NCBI GenBank assembly: GCA_017408825.1
Contig: JAFQTX010000022.1
Span: forward strand, 62,001-126,000
From: Alistipes sp.
GTDB taxonomy: Bacteria; Bacteroidota; Bacteroidia; Bacteroidales; Rikenellaceae
Reading direction: 5' to 3'
DNA length: 64,000 nt
Shown here: positions 60,696-64,000 of the stretch, piece by piece
How positions within the stretch are numbered: the first letter of the stretch is position 1
Layout of the letters: each line of letters begins with the position of its first letter
Notes under the pieces: model-generated
Told to the model about the DNA's origin: nothing
Seen by the model: only the letters and a program-made list of their open reading frames with translations
Database searches by the model: none
Translations under genes and position numbers: made by a program

Positions 60696-62375
60696 ATGAA
60701 TAACACGAAACTTATAATCATCACAATGTTGCTGACACTCAGTTCGGTGTTTACGGCAGCAACCTCCTCGGCACAGAGCGATATTCTTGCCGACCTCGAT
60801 CGCACGCTCGATTCATCGCAGAGTTTTGTTGATGCACATAGTCTAAATATCAAGGGTATCGAAGATATGCTCCTCCAGAGCGACCTTAGCCTCACGCAGC
60901 GATACAACATCTGCGACAGACTCTACGACGAATATTTCGCCTTTCAATTTGATAAGGCTATGGCAATGCTCGATGAGCGCTACCGCTTGGCTAAAGCCAT
61001 GAACAACCACAACCTTGTGGCAGATGTGCACATCGACAGAGCTATGCTCTACACCATATCGGGAATGTACTTCGAGGCCAGTGACATACTTGAGGATGAC
61101 ATCGACACGCTGATGCTCAACAGCAAGCAGCTTATAGCCTATTACAACGTACAACAGCGATTTCACTCCGACTTCTGGCATTACACCACCGACGTAGAGG
61201 CCCGCAACCGCTCAGGACAGAAGAGGGTGTACTACCGCAATCGCATTTTGGAGCTAACACCCGATACCGACCTACTGCACCGCTCAATAACCATACGCAA
61301 ATACTCCGAGAGAGGCGAGTGGCACAAGGCCGACTCACTCAACCGTATGGTGCTGAGCACACTATCATCCGACGTTCACGAATTTGCTATGTATGCATAC
61401 GACCAGGCACGCATATGCGAAGCTATGGAGCTTAGGGATGAGATGATTGAGTGGTTTGCTCGCTCGGCAATCACCGACATACGTACAGCCACGAAGGATA
61501 ACGCCTCGCTATGCAGCCTTGCACAGGTGCTTCTCGAGCGCAACGACATAGAGCGTGCATTCCGCTATGTGACAATTTCGCTCAACGACGCACTCTTCTA
61601 CAATGCCAAGCTACGCCCATGGCAGATCTCAGGTATTATGCCTAATATTGAGAAGGCATATCAGGAGAAGCAGCGAAAACAGAGCGAGGAGCTAAAACGC
61701 CAGGAGGAACACTCACGCCACTTGGCAATAATCATCTCGCTGCTCGCCATCGCATTGCTGGGCATATGTTGCTATATGGCGACACTCGTAGTGAGGCTTG
61801 GTAAGAACGCACGTAAGATTGGCGAGATGAACGAGCATATTGCGGGTAGCAACAACGAGCTTAAGACGCTCAACGACAAGCTCGAAGCTATAAACGTGGA
61901 CCTACGTGAGGCTAACGCCGTGAAGGAGGAGTATATCGCCCTATTCCTATCTATGTGTTCGGACTATATCGAGAAGCTATCCACCTATCAGCGTAACGTA
62001 CGTCGCAAGCTCTCTCAAGGTAAGAGTGCCGAGCTGGAGCGTGAACTGTCGTCATCAAGCATTATGGATGAGGAACTCCAGAACTTCTACGATATGTTCG
62101 ACAACGCCTTTCTCAACCTCTACCCCAACTTTGTCGAGGAGTTCAACGCCCTGCTCAAGCCCGACACACAGATCGAACTTAAGCGTGGCGAGAGGCTAAA
62201 TACCGAGCTACGCATCTTTGCTCTTATCCGTCTGGGTATCTGCGACTCATCTCGCATCGCCGCACTATTGCGCTACTCGGTAAATACCATCTATAACTAT
62301 CGTGCCCGCACCAAGAACAACGCCCTGAGCAACCGTGATACGTTCGAGGAGCGAGTCAAGACAATCGGCAAGTAG
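60696..62375 (+). CDS. Membrane-anchored regulator of the glucan locus (DUF6377-type)
   Basis: The 559-aa product has an N-terminal signal peptide (TSSAQ end). A TPR-like helical periplasmic part (to about residue 330) is followed by one membrane helix (LAIIISLLAIALLGICCYMATLVV). A coiled-coil (EHIAGSNNELKTLNDKLEAI) then precedes a cytosolic DNA-binding end like LuxR/DUF6377 proteins (ELRIFALIRLGICDSSRIAA and LLRYSVNTIYNYRAR). Such SusR-like one-piece sensors bind a sugar in the periplasm and activate their locus. It faces GH30 divergently and probably controls the nearby operons. In-frame TTG at 60687 was rejected as part of the promoter box. Confidence 0.75.
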   Translation: MNNTKLIIITMLLTLSSVFTAATSSAQSDILADLDRTLDSSQSFVDAHSLNIKGIEDMLLQSDLSLTQRYNICDRLYDEYFAFQFDKAMAMLDERYRLAKAMNNHNLVADVHIDRAMLYTISGMYFEASDILEDDIDTLMLNSKQLIAYYNVQQRFHSDFWHYTTDVEARNRSGQKRVYYRNRILELTPDTDLLHRSITIRKYSERGEWHKADSLNRMVLSTLSSDVHEFAMYAYDQARICEAMELRDEMIEWFARSAITDIRTATKDNASLCSLAQVLLERNDIERAFRYVTISLNDALFYNAKLRPWQISGIMPNIEKAYQEKQRKQSEELKRQEEHSRHLAIIISLLAIALLGICCYMATLVVRLGKNARKIGEMNEHIAGSNNELKTLNDKLEAINVDLREANAVKEEYIALFLSMCSDYIEKLSTYQRNVRRKLSQGKSAELERELSSSSIMDEELQNFYDMFDNAFLNLYPNFVEEFNALLKPDTQIELKRGERLNTELRIFALIRLGICDSSRIAALLRYSVNTIYNYRARTKNNALSNRDTFEERVKTIGK

Positions 62376-62516
62376 TGGCAGAGGGGACAGAGAGAGGATA
62401 GAGAGATTGGAGAGGATAGGGAGAGAACAGAGAGGTCAGGGAGTTTAGGAAGTTTAGGAAGACTAAGGAATAATCACTAAATTCCCTAAATTCACACAAA
62501 ATAAATTTATTGGGAG
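62376..62516. other. Purine-rich intergenic tract
   Basis: Strongly G/A-biased stretch (62376-62470) similar in style to 4870-4924; nothing coding. Confidence 0.45.
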
Positions 62517-62617
62517 AAGGGGTTAGATGTGGTCTCGATAAAGAGAAAGGGCGGATGGGACATACTTGACGTATTTCCCATTCGCCCTTTGGATTGAGAG
62601 GCCGCAGATGACCCCTT
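62517..62617. repeat. REP-like nested palindrome before the GH3 stop codon
   Basis: The outer arms AAGGGGTTAGATGTGGTCTC and GAGGCCGCAGATGACCCCTT are imperfect inverted repeats. The inner stem AAAGGGCG-ATGGGA / TCCCAT-CGCCCTTT (62546-62560 and 62576-62590) can end transcription of GH3 (minus). The loop again has GTA-type sequence and the flanks contain AGATG as in the units after clpB. Confidence 0.55.
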
Positions 62618-62634
62618 ATCACAATAAATTCAAA

Positions 62635-64000
62635 TTATTTGACGATAAAGTCAAGAGGCTCCCCAGATGCCGAATCACCTGCAACCCATAGCTGGAACTT
62701 ACCTGGCTCTACGACATACTCCATATCGCGATTCCAGAAGGCCAAATCCGATACGGGAAGGTCGTACATAAGATGCTTGGTCTCGCCTGGCTTAAGCGTC
62801 ACTCGCATAAAGCCCTTGAGCTCCTTAACGGGGCGAACAACCGAGCCTACGAGGTCACGAACATAGATCTGCACAACCTCTGTAGCCTCACGCTCACCAG
62901 TATTGGTAAGGTCGAAGTCGATGTGGATATAGTCGCTCTTATTGAGGACGCTCTTATCAAGCGTTAGGTTCGAATACTCAAACGTAGTATACGACAAACC
63001 GTAGCCGAATGGGAGCCAAGGACCATATCCAGTATCAAGGTAGTACGATGTACAACCGAGCGATGTCTGACCAGCCTTCATTGGAATATCGTTGAGCAGG
63101 GTCTCCGAGCCATTATTAGGACGACCTGTCATAGGGTGATTATAGTAGAATGGTGCCTGACCTGCATCACGCAAGAAGGTCATAGGCAGTTTACCCGATG
63201 GCACTGCTACGCCGGCCAAGAGGTCGGCAAGAGCCTCACCACCCATAGTGCCTGGGTGGAACGAGTAGAGTATAGCATCGCAGTTGTTAGCATCCTGCTC
63301 GATAGTCAATGGACGACCAGCGATAACAACCACCACCACGGGCTTACCCGTAGAGCGCATTGCAGCTATAAGCTCGCTCTGCGCACCCTGCAAATCAAGA
63401 TCCGAGAGTGAGTGTGCCTCACCCGAGAGGATAGCCTCCTCACCAACGAACACCACGACAGCATCGGCCTTCTTGGCGGCCCTCACTGCACCCTTAAAGT
63501 TTGCAGTGCTCTTGTCACGGCTATGTGTGAGTGTAGGGACGTTGATGACGTTGAAGTGAGCGCCGAGTGCCTTGAGTGGGGTCACAGTGTGCTGCTCCTC
63601 GCCATCAAATGCCCACGTACCGAGCTGCTCGTATGGAGCATCGGCCATAGGACCAGTCACAAGGATGGTGCTACCCTTAGCAAGAGGGAGCACATTGTCG
63701 TTATTCTGAAGCAGAATTGCCGACTCGATGGCCGCCTGCTTAGCTGCTGCGAGGTGCTCGGGAGCATATGCCACCTTACGAGCCAACGACTCATCAACAT
63801 ATGGGTTCTCGAACAGGCCAAGGCGGAACTTTAGACGCAGGATGTTACGCACAGCAGCGTCAATAGTCTGCTCCGAGAGTTTACCCTCCTCGACCAAGGC
63901 CTTAGCATGCTGGATGAAGCCATACGACATCATATCCATATCCACACCTGCGTTGATCGAGATCTTAGTAGCATCCTTAAGGTCATCAGCAAAGCCGTGA
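62635..64000 (-). CDS. GH3 beta-glucosidase, C-terminal part
   Basis: The gene runs off the right edge; the last 455 codons are present. The visible part begins inside the first TIM-barrel domain (INAGVDMDMMSYGF, just after the nucleophile region). It continues through the alpha/beta sandwich (AKQAAIESAILLQNNDNVLP; LPLAKGSTILVTGPMADAPY) and the fibronectin III-like C-terminal domain (FGYGLSYTTFEYSNL, VQIYVRDLVGSV). It would split beta-glucan oligosaccharides to glucose, probably in the periplasm. The nucleophile Asp and signal peptide are outside the window. It probably belongs to the same locus. Confidence 0.9.
   Translation of the reverse strand, partial: HGFADDLKDATKISINAGVDMDMMSYGFIQHAKALVEEGKLSEQTIDAAVRNILRLKFRLGLFENPYVDESLARKVAYAPEHLAAAKQAAIESAILLQNNDNVLPLAKGSTILVTGPMADAPYEQLGTWAFDGEEQHTVTPLKALGAHFNVINVPTLTHSRDKSTANFKGAVRAAKKADAVVVFVGEEAILSGEAHSLSDLDLQGAQSELIAAMRSTGKPVVVVVIAGRPLTIEQDANNCDAILYSFHPGTMGGEALADLLAGVAVPSGKLPMTFLRDAGQAPFYYNHPMTGRPNNGSETLLNDIPMKAGQTSLGCTSYYLDTGYGPWLPFGYGLSYTTFEYSNLTLDKSVLNKSDYIHIDFDLTNTGEREATEVVQIYVRDLVGSVVRPVKELKGFMRVTLKPGETKHLMYDLPVSDLAFWNRDMEYVVEPGKFQLWVAGDSASGEPLDFIVK

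Overview
The window is a chromosomal segment of a member of the Bacteroidota, most likely order Bacteroidales and perhaps Alistipes or another Rikenellaceae relative (a judgement from gene content and style, not a database match). Supporting signs are a SusC/SusD pair with glycoside hydrolase lipoproteins, BACON-type lipoproteins, a DUF6377-type regulator, methylmalonyl-CoA mutase in two subunits, a PdxJ gene, and promoters of the Bacteroidota form TTTG (about 20 bp) TAnnTTTG in front of many genes.

Layout. 1-7400 is core chromosome: pdxJ (partial), nadK, uppS, bamA, two Skp/OmpH chaperones and two small BACON-like lipoproteins. 7461-26857 holds two different AT-rich genomic islands lying head to tail in the 3' end of a tRNA-Cys(GCA) gene (26846-26916, minus strand). 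The 11-bp core GGTCTGAAGCG occurs at 7461, 14738 and 26847. Each island carries its own tyrosine integrase about 200 bp inside its left end, with matching arm-type repeats about 115 bp inside the left core and 40-50 bp inside the right core. The original terminator of the tRNA now lies 19.4 kb away at 7409-7448. Island 1 (7461-14748) has an integrase, a possible polymerase-like protein, a serine recombinase, an excisionase-like protein and several unknowns. Island 2 (14738-26857) has an integrase, a minus-strand operon that looks like an undescribed peptide-modification system, a small tyrosine recombinase with a DUF2693-like protein, an Xre regulator, a toxin-antitoxin-SecB-like chaperone (TAC) module, a Rep-like protein and a DUF3853-like excisionase.

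The peptide-modification operon (20651 down to 16573) is the most unusual part. A radical SAM/SPASM protein with a PqqD-like N-terminus is followed by two tiny genes (36 and 61 codons, the second starting on the stop codon of the first), a shortened SelO-like pseudokinase/AMPylase homologue, a zinc-ribbon membrane protein and a small acidic protein. Its leader contains five nested inverted repeats and a 9-nt segment able to pair with the start region of the radical SAM gene.

27192-47098 is core chromosome again: clpB, mutA-mutB, a lipoprotein, a metallo-beta-lactamase-fold hydrolase, an SDR enzyme, a TPR protein, tadA, aspS, a DUF1295-like membrane enzyme, tRNA-Ser(UGA), an S41 peptidase, and a large repeat-containing surface lipoprotein with a 47-aa companion. 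Intergenic spaces carry several repeat families, including an inverted pair of 110-bp elements with terminal inverted repeats.

47613-64000 is a polysaccharide utilization locus whose enzymes point to beta-1,3/1,6-glucan (laminarin or fungal glucan): SusC, SusD, an FN3 surface glycan-binding protein, two GH16, GH128, GH30 and GH3, with a CotH-like lipoprotein and a membrane-anchored regulator. Proposed flow: surface GH16/GH128/GH30 cut the glucan, SusCD imports the oligosaccharides, GH3 releases glucose, and the regulator senses a breakdown product.
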